In this document: piece after piece, positions 6,678 through 18,942 of the stretch
Numbering within the stretch: position 1 is the stretch's first letter
Layout: every line of letters starts with the position of its first letter
NCBI GenBank assembly: GCA_944319875.1
Contig: CALUFR010000011.1
Location: forward strand, 1-54,989
Direction of reading: 5' to 3'
Length of the DNA stretch: 54,989 nucleotides
Source of the DNA: an uncultured Bacteroides sp.
GTDB lineage: Bacteria; Bacteroidota; Bacteroidia; Bacteroidales; Bacteroidaceae
Made by a program: the position numbers and the translations under genes
Notes under the pieces: generated by a model
The model's database searches: none
What the model saw: the letters and a program-made list of their open reading frames with translations, nothing else
What the model was told of the DNA's origin: nothing

Positions 6678-6711
6678 AAGCCGGCAGCGGGAGGTAACCC
6701 GTTGCCGGCTT
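6678..6711 (-). terminator. Terminator of the beta-galactosidase gene
   Basis: AAGCCGGCAGCGGG pairs with CCCGTTGCCGGCTT (14 bp with one wobble). On the minus strand it is followed by TTGTTTTTC, 30 bp after the stop. Confidence 0.8.
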
Positions 6712-6741
6712 CAATTTCACATGCATTCACGCATATCTTTC

Positions 6742-10152
<3,411 letters not shown>

Positions 10153-10187
10153 TCATTTCTCAATCAGGCTTGACAATGAAGCGCATG

Positions 10188-10217
10188 CAAATATAGTCTT
10201 TTATTCCTTATCTGCAA
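10188..10217 (-). promoter_or_regulatory. Promoter of the beta-galactosidase gene
   Basis: TATATTTG (10188-10195) is preceded, 19 bp upstream, by TTG (10215-10217) on the minus strand: full Bacteroidetes spacing. Confidence 0.7.
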
Positions 10218-10235
10218 CATAGGCGTCACTACAAA

Positions 10236-10268
10236 CAAAAAAATCCGCTGGTGGTCAGCGGATTTTTC
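10236..10268 (-). terminator. Terminator after tRNA-Arg
   Basis: ATCCGCTG and CAGCGGAT form a perfect 8-bp stem flanked by A and T runs on both sides, so it can work in both directions. Confidence 0.75.
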
Positions 10269-10274
10269 TACTTG

Positions 10275-10347
10275 TGACCCGGGTGGGACTCAAACCCACG
10301 ACCTTCAGAACCGGAATCTGACGCTCTATTCACTAAGCTACCAGGCC
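10275..10347 (-). tRNA. tRNA-Arg (CCG)
   Basis: 73 nt. Acceptor GGCCTGG/CCGGGTC with G-U pairs, discriminator A, anticodon stem TCAGA/TCTGA and loop TTCCGGT giving anticodon CCG. A TACTTTTG -7 box lies upstream at 10360-10367 on the minus strand. Confidence 0.92.
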
Positions 10348-10576
10348 TTAAACGTGGGGCAAAAGTATAAAAAATATCTGCACCATCCTAATATATAAGT
10401 TCTTTTTTCTGTTATTTTTCAATCGGAGAGCCTGTATGCGTTACTATTAAAATGAAAAGACAAAACAAAAACTAAAATCATAATGATATTTTTACAGGCA
10501 AAACAAACGCATTTATCATTATTTTATCTATATTTGCCGAGCATATTAACAACGACATTAGTATAACAAACGACAT

Positions 10577-11614
10577 ATGAGTTACCTGATAACACCCAAA
10601 GACTATACCCCGCTGCTGGACCTGAAACAGACCGAGCTGGGTATCAAGCAAATCAAGGATTTCTTCCAGATGAACCTCTCATCGGAACTGCGCCTGCGAC
10701 GCGTAACCGCCCCTCTGTTCGTCCTCAAGGGCATGGGTATCAATGACGACCTGAACGGCGTGGAGCGCCCCGTTTCATTCCCCATCAAGGACCTGGGAGA
10801 CGCACAAGCCGAAGTGGTACATTCATTGGCCAAATGGAAACGGCTGACATTGGCCGAATACAACATCGAACCGGGGTATGGCATCTACACCGACATGAAT
10901 GCCATCCGCGCCGACGAGGAACTGGGCAACCTGCACTCACTCTACGTGGATCAGTGGGACTGGGAACGGGTCATCACCGCCGAAGACCGCAACGTGGAAT
11001 TCCTCAAAGAAATCGTAACCCGCATCTATGCCGCCATGGTGCGCACCGAATACATGGTCTATGAGATGTATCCGCAAATCAAGCCCTGCCTGCCGGAAAA
11101 ACTGCATTTCATCCATGCCGAAGAACTGCGCAGGCTTTACCCCGGCTTGTCTCCCAAAGAACGGGAACATGCCATCACGCAGAAATACGGAGCCGTATTT
11201 ATCGTAGGTATCGGATGCGAACTGGGCGACGGGAAGAAACACGACGGACGCGCCCCGGACTATGACGACTTTACAACCCCCGGACTGAACGGCCTGCCCG
11301 GACTGAACGGCGACTTGCTGGTGTGGGACGCCATCTTGGAGCGCAGCATCGAGCTTTCGTCCATGGGTATTCGTGTGGACAAGGAGGCCCTGCTGAAGCA
11401 ACTGAAGCTGGCCGGAGAAGAAAAACGCCTGGAACTCTACTTCCACAAACGCCTGATGGACGACACGCTGCCGCTGTCCATCGGAGGCGGTATCGGCCAG
11501 TCACGTCTCTGCCTGTTCTACCTGCGCAAAGCGCACATCGGTGAAATACAGGCCAGCATCTGGCCCGAGCAGATGCGCCAGGAGTGCCGCAAACACAACA
11601 TCCACCTGATTTAA
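10577..11614 (+). CDS. asnA: Aspartate-ammonia ligase (asparagine synthetase A)
   Basis: 345 codons, the usual length of AsnA. It makes asparagine from aspartate, ammonia and ATP. The fold is that of class II aminoacyl-tRNA synthetases: [13 protein letters not shown] near residue 60, [20 protein letters not shown] near 100, [11 protein letters not shown], and the C-terminal [12 protein letters not shown] motif 3. The start is supported by a TATATTTG box at 10529-10536. Downstream, ung begins after 19 bp and is probably co-transcribed. No T-box or leader peptide was seen upstream. Confidence 0.95.
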   Translation: MSYLITPKDYTPLLDLKQTELGIKQIKDFFQMNLSSELRLRRVTAPLFVLKGMGINDDLNGVERPVSFPIKDLGDAQAEVVHSLAKWKRLTLAEYNIEPGYGIYTDMNAIRADEELGNLHSLYVDQWDWERVITAEDRNVEFLKEIVTRIYAAMVRTEYMVYEMYPQIKPCLPEKLHFIHAEELRRLYPGLSPKEREHAITQKYGAVFIVGIGCELGDGKKHDGRAPDYDDFTTPGLNGLPGLNGDLLVWDAILERSIELSSMGIRVDKEALLKQLKLAGEEKRLELYFHKRLMDDTLPLSIGGGIGQSRLCLFYLRKAHIGEIQASIWPEQMRQECRKHNIHLI

Positions 11615-11633
11615 CCCACAACTCTTAGCGACC

Positions 11634-12296
11634 ATGAATGTTCAGATAGAAGAAAGCTGGAAAAAACGCCTGCAACCCGAGTTCGACAAAGAATACTTCA
11701 AAACCCTGACCGACTTCGTGCGAAGCGAATATCGGAACGGCACCGTATATCCGCCGGGAAAGCTCATATTCAACGCCTTCAACCTCTGCCCTTTCAACAA
11801 GGTGAAGGTTGTCATCATCGGACAGGATCCCTACCACGGGCCGGGACAGGCACACGGTCTCTGTTTCTCGGTGAACGACGGGGTGCCTTTCCCACCGTCC
11901 CTGGTCAATATCTTCAAGGAAATCAAGAGCGACATCGGTACCGACACACCGCCTACCGGCAACCTGACCCGTTGGGCAGAACAAGGAGTACTGCTGCTGA
12001 ACGCTACCCTAACCGTGCGTGCCCACCAGGCCGGCTCGCACCAGAACCGCGGATGGGAGACCTTTACGGACGCCGCCATCCGCCTGCTGGCCGAAAAAAA
12101 AGAACATCTGGTCTTCATCCTGTGGGGTGCATACGCCCAACGCAAAGGAGCTTTCATCGACCGCAACCGCCACTTAATTCTGACATCGGCTCACCCGTCA
12201 CCGCTCTCAGCCTACAACGGTTTTTTCGGCAACAAGCACTTCAGCCGCACAAACGAATACCTGAAAGCGCATGGCGAGACGCCTATCCAATGGTAA
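11634..12296 (+). CDS. ung: Uracil-DNA glycosylase, family 1
   Basis: 220 codons. It removes uracil from DNA in base excision repair. The water-activating motif GQDPYHG is at residues 63-69 (Asp65), and the minor-groove loop [13 protein letters not shown] is near residue 188. Both active-site motifs are intact. It follows asnA by 19 bp, with no terminator between them. Confidence 0.96.
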   Translation: MNVQIEESWKKRLQPEFDKEYFKTLTDFVRSEYRNGTVYPPGKLIFNAFNLCPFNKVKVVIIGQDPYHGPGQAHGLCFSVNDGVPFPPSLVNIFKEIKSDIGTDTPPTGNLTRWAEQGVLLLNATLTVRAHQAGSHQNRGWETFTDAAIRLLAEKKEHLVFILWGAYAQRKGAFIDRNRHLILTSAHPSPLSAYNGFFGNKHFSRTNEYLKAHGETPIQW

Positions 12297-12404
12297 AGAG
12301 CCAGCTGGTCAGCTATTCATCTTTTTCAGTCGCAACAAGGCTTCGATGTAATAATAATCGGCAATCTCACTCAACCGTCACACCGTTTTTTCGGCAAGAA
12401 TGCC

Positions 12405-12412
12405 TACCTTTG
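12405..12412 (+). promoter_or_regulatory. -7 box almost touching the helicase start codon
   Basis: TACCTTTG ends 5 bp before the ATG at 12418. With the usual 6-8 nt from -7 box to start site, transcription would begin at or next to the start codon. Confidence 0.45.
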
Positions 12413-12417
12413 CCTCC

Positions 12418-14310
12418 ATGAAACAGGAAAAAGGAACAGACAGCCCCAGCCTCCACCTGCAACGGCAACAGCTGCTGCTGCGTATGGAGTATGAATACGA
12501 AAAGGAAGAGTTTCGCAAGCAGACGGAAACCATGGGCGTGGCACGCAAGGTGAAACGCGGCATGTGCTGGTTTCCCGTCACCACCGGACGGAGTTACTAC
12601 AACTCGCTGAACCAACTGGTGCTGGAGGTGACCCGCACCGAAGACACCGATATCGAACACAACTTCGAGTACGGGCGCCCTGTCTGCTTCTTCCGGCAAA
12701 CTTGGGAAGGGAAAATTAGCTACATGACCTCCATCGGCACCGTGAGCTATGCCGACGAGACGCGCATGGTGGTCGTGATGCCCGGCGCCGGTGCCATCCT
12801 CGAAGTCCAAGCAGCCGACCGGCTGGGCGTGCAGCTCTACTTCGACGAGACCAGTTACCGCACGATGTTCGAGGCACTGGCCGACGTACTCCGCGCCAAA
12901 GGCAACCGTCTGGCCGAACTGCGCGACACGCTGCTGGGCACTCTGAAGCCGGGCTTCCGCGAACTCTATCCCGTCCGCTTCCCCTGGCTGAACTCCACGC
13001 AGGAGTCGGCTGTCAACAAGGTGCTGTGTACCCGCGACGTGGCCATCGTCCACGGCCCTCCCGGCACAGGAAAGACAACCACACTGGTCGAGGCCATCTA
13101 CGAGACATTGCACCGCGAACCGCAGGTACTGGTGTGCGCGCAGAGTAACACGGCGGTGGACTGGATTTCAGAGAAGCTCGTGGACCGCGGCGTCAGCGTG
13201 CTGCGCATCGGCAACCCCACACGCGTCAACGACAAGATGCTGTCCTTTACCTATGAACGGCGCTTCGAGGCGCATCCCGCCTACACCGAGCTGTGGAGCA
13301 TCCGCAAGGAGTTGCGCCAACTGCACGGCAAGGCCCGCCGGGGCACTTACGAGGAGCGGGAAGGCGTACGAAGCCGCATGTCCCGCCTGCGCGACCGTGC
13401 CACGGCCTTAGAGGTGCAGATCAACGCCGACCTCTTCGACTCGGCCCATGTCATCGCCTCCACGCTCATCAGCAGCAACCACCGCGTGCTGTCGGGCCGA
13501 CGCTTCGGCACGCTCTTCATCGACGAAGCGGCGCAAGCTCTCGAGGCCGCCTGCTGGATAGCCATCCGCAAGGCCGACCGCGTCATCCTAGCGGGCGACC
13601 ATCAACAGCTGCCGCCCACCATCAAGTGCTACGACGCAGCACGTGGCGGACTGGAGCGCACACTGATGGAGACTATCGTGGCCCGCAAGCCTGAGACCGT
13701 CTCGCTGCTCACCACGCAATACCGCATGAACGAGGCCATCATGCGCTTCTCGTCCGACTGGTTCTACGACGGACAGCTACAGGCCGCCCCCGAGGTGCGT
13801 CACCGCGGCATCCTGGACTGGGACACACCTATCTCGTGGATCGACACATCGGAAATGGAGTTCAAGGAAGAGTTCGTGGGTGAAAGCTTCGGTCGCATCA
13901 ACCGCCAGGAAGCCGACCTGCTGCTCAACGAACTGGAGAAGTACATCGCCCGCATCGGCGGACAGCGCATCCTGGACGAGCGCATCGACTTCGGCCTCAT
14001 CTCGCCCTACAAGGCACAGGTGCAATACCTGCGCGGCAAGCTCCGCGGCAGTGCCGCCCTACGCCCCTACCGTCCCCTAATGACGGTCAACACCGTCGAC
14101 GGCTTCCAAGGGCAGGAGCGCGACGTCATCTTCATCAGCCTCGTCCGCGCCAACGACGAAGGCCAGATAGGCTTCCTCGGCGACCTGCGCCGCATGAACG
14201 TGGCCATGACCCGAGCCCGCATGAAGCTCGTCATTCTGGGCGATGCCGCCACCTTAGGACGGCACGCGTTCTACCGGAAGCTGCTGGAGCATATCCGGGA
14301 AAGATGTTAA
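12418..14310 (+). CDS. Superfamily 1 DNA/RNA helicase, IGHMBP2/Upf1-like
   Basis: 630 codons from ATG 12418 (MKQEKGTDSPSL). The frame reaches 12400, but a promoter box lies inside that stretch. Helicase motifs: Walker A GPPGTGKTTT (near residue 215), SNTAVDWISEKL (Ia), DEAAQALEA (II), GDHQQLPPT (III), TQYRMNEAIM (IV), VDGFQGQERDVIF (V) and MTRARMKL (VI). The N-terminal beta-rich portion corresponds to the Upf1-like regulatory domain. Such helicases unwind DNA or RNA 5' to 3'; the cellular role in Bacteroides is not established. It is probably transcribed alone. Confidence 0.9.
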   Translation: MKQEKGTDSPSLHLQRQQLLLRMEYEYEKEEFRKQTETMGVARKVKRGMCWFPVTTGRSYYNSLNQLVLEVTRTEDTDIEHNFEYGRPVCFFRQTWEGKISYMTSIGTVSYADETRMVVVMPGAGAILEVQAADRLGVQLYFDETSYRTMFEALADVLRAKGNRLAELRDTLLGTLKPGFRELYPVRFPWLNSTQESAVNKVLCTRDVAIVHGPPGTGKTTTLVEAIYETLHREPQVLVCAQSNTAVDWISEKLVDRGVSVLRIGNPTRVNDKMLSFTYERRFEAHPAYTELWSIRKELRQLHGKARRGTYEEREGVRSRMSRLRDRATALEVQINADLFDSAHVIASTLISSNHRVLSGRRFGTLFIDEAAQALEAACWIAIRKADRVILAGDHQQLPPTIKCYDAARGGLERTLMETIVARKPETVSLLTTQYRMNEAIMRFSSDWFYDGQLQAAPEVRHRGILDWDTPISWIDTSEMEFKEEFVGESFGRINRQEADLLLNELEKYIARIGGQRILDERIDFGLISPYKAQVQYLRGKLRGSAALRPYRPLMTVNTVDGFQGQERDVIFISLVRANDEGQIGFLGDLRRMNVAMTRARMKLVILGDAATLGRHAFYRKLLEHIRERC

Positions 14311-14361
14311 TAATACAAAACGCCACTACTTCATTTCACAGCGTGTGACGAAACACAGAAA

Positions 14362-14405
14362 AAGGGGCGCACCGTCCGTGCCACGCACGCTGATACGCCC
14401 CCTTA
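14362..14405 (-). terminator. Terminator of the ilv operon
   Basis: Nested stem: outer GGGGCG/CGCCCC and inner CGTGC/GCACG, followed on the minus strand by TTTTTCTG. It lies 26 bp after the ilvC stop. Confidence 0.7.
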
Positions 14406-14430
14406 TAGAATCTTCAATCAGACAGATGGA

Positions 14431-15474
14431 TTAGTTGTTTTCCGGACGGAGTTTGCGGACAGTGACCGCCGTCTGCCACATCTCACTCTCACGCAAGGCT
14501 TTCAGCTCAGCGTTCAATTTCTCGCGGTAATCCGGTTGCGAATTGCTATCGATGGAAATTTGGGCCTCATTGCCGGTCTCCACGCTATGGTAAAGTTTCT
14601 CCATGACGGGCTTGATGGCATCGTGGAACGGTCCCATCCAGTCGAGTGCGCCGCGCTGTGCCGTCGTAGAGCAGTTGGCGTACATCCAGTCCATGCCGTT
14701 CTTGGCGAAGAGGGGCATCAGCGACTGAGTCAGTTCTTCCACCGTCTCGTTGAAGGCTTCGCTGGGCGTGTGGCCGTGCTCGCGCAACACTTCATACTGA
14801 GCCAGCAACAAGCCTTGGATGGCACCCATCAAGGAGCCACGCTCACCTGTCAAGTCAGAATAAACCTCACGCTTGAAAGTCGTCTCGAACAGATAGCCCG
14901 AGCCAATACCGATGCCGAATGCCAGCGTGCGGTCCGTAGCCCGGCCCGTAGCGTCCTGGTAGACGGCGTAGGAGGAGTTCAGTCCGCGACCTTCAAGGAA
15001 CATGGTGCGCAGGGACGTACCGCTGCCCTTCGGGGCAACCATGATGACGTCGATATCAGCGGGCGGGATGATGTTCGTGCGTTCCTTGTACGTGATGCCG
15101 AAGCCATGGCTGAAGTACAGCGCCTTGCCCGGCGTCAAGTATTGTTTGATCTGCGGCCATACGGCAATCTGTGCGGCGTCGCTGAGCAACATGCAGACAA
15201 TGGTACCCTTCTGGGCGGCCTCCTCGATGCTGAAGAGCGTCTCACCCGGCACCCATCCGTCGGCCACGGCCTTGTCGTATGTCTTGCCGGGACGTTGGCC
15301 TACGATGACGTTGAAACCGTTGTCGCGCAGGTTGCAGGCCTGTCCGGGACCCTGTACGCCATAGCCCAAAACGGCGATGGTCTCATCTTTCAGTATCTCA
15401 CGAGCTTTCTCCAAGGGAAATTCTTCGCGGGTGATGACATTCTCCATCACACCGCCAAAATTCATTTGTGCCAT
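14431..15474 (-). CDS. ilvC: Ketol-acid reductoisomerase (class I)
   Basis: 347 codons, class I length. It converts acetolactate and acetohydroxybutyrate to dihydroxy acids using NADPH and Mg2+, step 2 of isoleucine/valine synthesis. The Rossmann motif VLGYGVQGPGQACNLRDNG is near residue 35, followed by NVIVGQRPGKTY, and the metal-binding knotted domain includes GERGSLMGAIQGLL. It is the last gene of the ilv cluster, separated from the thioesterase gene by 212 bp that holds a REP-like repeat and short inverted repeats. It could therefore also have its own control. Confidence 0.96.
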   Translation of the reverse strand: MAQMNFGGVMENVITREEFPLEKAREILKDETIAVLGYGVQGPGQACNLRDNGFNVIVGQRPGKTYDKAVADGWVPGETLFSIEEAAQKGTIVCMLLSDAAQIAVWPQIKQYLTPGKALYFSHGFGITYKERTNIIPPADIDVIMVAPKGSGTSLRTMFLEGRGLNSSYAVYQDATGRATDRTLAFGIGIGSGYLFETTFKREVYSDLTGERGSLMGAIQGLLLAQYEVLREHGHTPSEAFNETVEELTQSLMPLFAKNGMDWMYANCSTTAQRGALDWMGPFHDAIKPVMEKLYHSVETGNEAQISIDSNSQPDYREKLNAELKALRESEMWQTAVTVRKLRPENN

Positions 15475-15566
15475 TTTACTTTCGTTTTAGTTAGTATTTA
15501 ATGATTTCTGATTTTAGATTTATGAGTTTAGATTTCTGATTTATGAGTTCTGATTTCATTTAGAAT

Positions 15567-15648
15567 TGTCATGTCGAGCTTGTCGAGACATCTCACGTAG
15601 CGCAGTGTAAGTGTTATGTGAGCCCCTTCGACTACGCTCAGGGTGACA
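15567..15648. repeat. REP-like palindrome, copy 1
   Basis: An imperfect palindrome from TGTCATGTCGAG to CTCAGGGTGACA, with ACATCTCACG and ATGTGAGC near the centre. The same element occurs at 18807-18888. Confidence 0.75.
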
Positions 15649-15686
15649 GGACTAAACTCTGAAATCATAAATCTGAAATCTCAAAA

Positions 15687-16433
15687 CTAAACACCTGCAA
15701 AGGCCACTAACGCCCTGCATACAGTCTCCTTTACTTCTATCCCTTTCTTTATCTCCACGGCATAGTGCCCGTCTCCCTCATCGTCCAAATAGAAGGATAG
15801 GGTATCACCGTAGTAACTCTCCGCCACATAGGCCATCTCGAAGCGGTGGACACGACGGTTGCGGTAGTCGTCCAGCGGGAAGAGGTCGAGGATGTGCTCA
15901 ATGTAGCGGATGCTGTTCACGTGTCCGTTGACATCGATGTCGCTATACTTGGCCCGGAGGGTACAAACGGGTTCCGTAGCCTGCACCTTGATGCGCGAAG
16001 GCTTGTCAATGGGACACGGCTCGTCGCATACATAGTCCGCTATGTGCCCGTCATACATGGCCAGCAAGTCGACAGGCTTGCGCGTAGTCATGTTGATCAT
16101 CGCCCATACGGAGCGTGCGTAGCCGATGCGCCGTCCGTCCTTGTCGGTGACGGCAAAGTTTCGGTCGGTGAAGAGCCGGTAGACATTCTCCACCCACGTC
16201 TGCACGCCGAAGTCCTCGTACTGGCGGGGCATCTCATCCATCTCAATGGCCAGGCGGGAGAGCACCCACGTATAGTTGTCCTCATTCAGTGTAGCCATGC
16301 CGAAGCCCCGTTCGGTGGCGTGAAATCCGGCGCAATTGAGCAGGTGGTTGCCCAATACGCCCAGCGTCAACCTTCCCGTAAAGTCCACGTGGAAAGGCTC
16401 CGCCACGAATTTATAGGTTCCTATCTTGTTCAT
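15687..16433 (-). CDS. Acyl-ACP thioesterase
   Basis: 248 codons from ATG 16433 (MNKIGTYKFVAEPFHVDF). An upstream ATG (16469) would add repeat-like residues. Two hotdog domains: the N-terminal one with TLGVLGNHLLNCAGFHATERG and the C-terminal one with KYSDIDVNGHVNSIRYIEH, which holds the Asn-His catalytic region of FatA/FatB-type enzymes. It releases fatty acids from acyl carrier protein. Its position between ilvN and ilvC is notable; a link between branched-chain amino acids and branched fatty acids is possible but inferred. Confidence 0.88.
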   Translation of the reverse strand: MNKIGTYKFVAEPFHVDFTGRLTLGVLGNHLLNCAGFHATERGFGMATLNEDNYTWVLSRLAIEMDEMPRQYEDFGVQTWVENVYRLFTDRNFAVTDKDGRRIGYARSVWAMINMTTRKPVDLLAMYDGHIADYVCDEPCPIDKPSRIKVQATEPVCTLRAKYSDIDVNGHVNSIRYIEHILDLFPLDDYRNRRVHRFEMAYVAESYYGDTLSFYLDDEGDGHYAVEIKKGIEVKETVCRALVAFAGV

Positions 16434-16489
16434 TTTTTTAATTGATAATTGAGAATTGATAATTGACAATTAACAGACCCTTGAAATTA

Positions 16490-17050
16490 TCAATTGTCCA
16501 TTGTTTTCTCCTTCTCGTACTTCGCCTTCCGCTCCGCCAGGTATTCGTTGACCCGCTCGAAGCAGCTGGTGGTGATGGCCACACGCCCCGAACGGACGAA
16601 CTGGAGCACGCAATTGTAGGTCTGCAATTCCTCGTAAAGGCGGGTGATGTCATCGCTTACGCCGTTCATCTCCACGATGGAGAATACGGGGTTAACCTCC
16701 ACGATGCGGGCATGGTTCTTGCGGATCACTTTCGACACTTCGGGCGTCTGCTCCAGGGCGGGCGTCGTGAGCTTGTAGAGCGCTATCTCGTGCTGATAGA
16801 TTTCATCATCCGTGAAATAGTGCGCCTGTATGACGTCTATCTTCTTCGTGATTTGCTTCACCACTTTCTCGATGGTGTCCGAATCGGTCCAGGCGGTGAT
16901 GGTGTACTTGTGTATCCCCGCGATGGACGAGGCGGACACGTTCAGGCTCTCGATGTTGATTTGCCTGCGGGTGAAAACCGCCGTCACTTGGTTGAGCAGG
17001 CCGGCGATGTTCTCCGAATGAACGATGATGGTATATAGTTTCTTTTCCAT
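16490..17050 (-). CDS. ilvN: Acetolactate synthase small (regulatory) subunit
   Basis: 186 codons from ATG 17050 (MEKKLYTIIVHSENIAGLLN). The frame extends upstream into ilvB in a different frame, but that part is non-native. The N-terminal ACT domain (IIVHSENIAGLLNQVTAVFT) senses valine; a second regulatory domain follows. It starts 11 bp after the ilvB stop, so the two subunits are translationally linked. It activates the catalytic subunit and makes it sensitive to feedback inhibition. Confidence 0.94.
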   Translation of the reverse strand: MEKKLYTIIVHSENIAGLLNQVTAVFTRRQINIESLNVSASSIAGIHKYTITAWTDSDTIEKVVKQITKKIDVIQAHYFTDDEIYQHEIALYKLTTPALEQTPEVSKVIRKNHARIVEVNPVFSIVEMNGVSDDITRLYEELQTYNCVLQFVRSGRVAITTSCFERVNEYLAERKAKYEKEKTMDN

Positions 17051-17061
17051 AACATTCTTTT

Positions 17062-18759
17062 TTAGCATTCCAGCAGCATTTGGTTCACCGAACCACCCGG
17101 AGGCGTCATCGGCATGACGTTGCCTTCTTCCTCCACACAGACCTCCAACAGGAACGGACCTTCCGCGGCCAGCATCTCGGCGATGGCGGACGGCAAATCC
17201 GTGCGCTCCATCACCCGGCGGGAAGGGATGCCGTATGCGGCGGCTATCTGCATGTAGTCGGGGTTGAGCATCGGCGTGAAGGAGTAGCGGCGGTTGAAGA
17301 ACATGGCCTGCCATTGGCGTACGTTGCCCAGGTAGTTGTTGTTGAGCAAGATCATTTTCACCGGAGCCTGTTGTTCCATTACGGTACCCAACTCCTGCAG
17401 GTTCATCTGCAATCCTCCGTCACCCATGAACACACACACCGTGCGATCCGGCCGTCCGAAGGTCGCCCCGATGGCGGCGGGCAGGCCGAAGCCCATGGTA
17501 CCCAAGCCGCCCGAAGTGACGATGCTACGTTCTTGCGTATATTTAAAGTAGCGGGCGGACATCATCTGGTTCTGGCCCACGTCGGTCACGAGGATGGCTT
17601 TGTTGCCCGTGGCCTCACTGACGGCACGCACCACCTCACCCATGCTCAGTTCGCGCCCGGCGGGACGGTGGAGTTCGGAACGGATTACCTTTTCTTCTTC
17701 CACTTCCTCGTAAACACGGAAGCTATCCAGCCATTCTTGGTGTGTGGCGAGCTGCAAAAGTTCCGTCACGGCGGCCAGCGTATCCTTGCAATTGCCCAAC
17801 ACGGCCACGTCTACCTTTATGTTCTTGTTGATTTCAGCGGGATCGATGTCGAAGTGAATAATCTTCGCCTGCTTGGCATAAGTATTCACATTCCCCGTCA
17901 CCCGGTCGTCGAAGCGCATGCCCACGGCTATCAGCACGTCACACTTGTTGGTGTTGATGTTCGGCCCCAGGTTGCCGTGCATGCCCAGCATCCCCTTGTT
18001 GAGCGGATGGTCGGACGGTAAGGCGGAGAGTCCCAGCAACGTACATCCGGCGGGCAATCCCGCTTTCTCAATGAAGGCACGGAGTTCTTTCTGCGCATTG
18101 CCCAGTTCCACCCCTTGGCCTACCAATACCAAGGGACGTTCAGCCCCATTGATGAGGTCTGCCGCCTGCCGGATGCTTTCCGGGTCTGTCTCCGGGACGG
18201 GCATGTAACTACGGATAAAGTCTACCGTCACCGGAGCGTATTCCATCTTGTCCGTCTGCGCGTTCTTGGCGAAGTCCAGCACCACGGGGCCCGGCCTTCC
18301 GCTACGGGCGATGTAGAAAGCCCTTGCCACCGCCCAAGGCACGTCCTCGGCGCGGCGTATCTGGTAGCTCCATTTCGAGATAGGTTGCGTGACGCCCACC
18401 AAGTCCACTTCCTGAAAAGCGTCCGTGCCCAGAAAACTCGTGGCCACCTGTCCGGCTATCACCACGATGGGCGTACTGTCTATCATGGCGTCGGCTATTC
18501 CCGTAATGGTATTCGTGGCTCCCGGCCCGCTGGTCACCAGACACACGCCTACCTCGCCCGACACCCGGGCAAAACCTTGCGCGGCGTGCGTGGCACCTTG
18601 TTCGTGGCGTACCAAGATGTGGTTCAATGTCTTGCGATGGTCGTAGAGCGCGTCAAACACCGGCATGATGCTTCCTCCCGGGTATCCGAAAATGGTCCTT
18701 ACCCCTTCGTGCTCCAACGCCCGCATCAGGGCTTCCGCCCCGGTTATCAAATTATCCAT
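17062..18759 (-). CDS. ilvB: Acetolactate synthase large (catalytic) subunit
   Basis: 565 codons. A thiamine-diphosphate enzyme catalysing the first common step of branched-chain amino acid synthesis. The N-terminal GYPGGSIMPVFDALYDH with the catalytic Glu in RHEQGATHAAQG, a central FAD-binding domain, and the C-terminal GDGGLQMNLQELGT (ThDP-Mg motif GDG...NN) are all intact. It lies 183 bp downstream of ilvD across a REP-like repeat, and directly upstream of ilvN. Confidence 0.96.
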   Translation of the reverse strand: MDNLITGAEALMRALEHEGVRTIFGYPGGSIMPVFDALYDHRKTLNHILVRHEQGATHAAQGFARVSGEVGVCLVTSGPGATNTITGIADAMIDSTPIVVIAGQVATSFLGTDAFQEVDLVGVTQPISKWSYQIRRAEDVPWAVARAFYIARSGRPGPVVLDFAKNAQTDKMEYAPVTVDFIRSYMPVPETDPESIRQAADLINGAERPLVLVGQGVELGNAQKELRAFIEKAGLPAGCTLLGLSALPSDHPLNKGMLGMHGNLGPNINTNKCDVLIAVGMRFDDRVTGNVNTYAKQAKIIHFDIDPAEINKNIKVDVAVLGNCKDTLAAVTELLQLATHQEWLDSFRVYEEVEEEKVIRSELHRPAGRELSMGEVVRAVSEATGNKAILVTDVGQNQMMSARYFKYTQERSIVTSGGLGTMGFGLPAAIGATFGRPDRTVCVFMGDGGLQMNLQELGTVMEQQAPVKMILLNNNYLGNVRQWQAMFFNRRYSFTPMLNPDYMQIAAAYGIPSRRVMERTDLPSAIAEMLAAEGPFLLEVCVEEEGNVMPMTPPGGSVNQMLLEC

Positions 18760-18806
18760 TTACAATTTACAGTTTAACCATTTACAATTTACAATTTTTC
18801 TCTGCC

Positions 18807-18888
18807 TGTCACCCTGAGCGTAGTCGAAGGGTCTCATGTAGCACTATGTGAGATGTTTCGACTTCGCTTCGCTCCGCTCAACATGACA
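18807..18888. repeat. REP-like palindrome, copy 2
   Basis: TGTCACCCTGAGCGTAGTCG at the left and AACATGACA at the right, with ATGTAG/CACTATGTGAG in the centre. It is the same element as 15567-15648 in the other orientation, placed between ilvD and ilvB. Confidence 0.75.
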
Positions 18889-18942
18889 AAGGGAATGTTT
18901 TTAGTGATTAGTGATTAATCATTCTTCATTCATCACTAACCA

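Noticed and set aside
16490..17314. Longer ilvN reading frame starting at 17314
   Set aside because: The first 88 codons lie inside ilvB in another frame and are not ACT-domain sequence. ATG 17050 gives the normal IlvN start.
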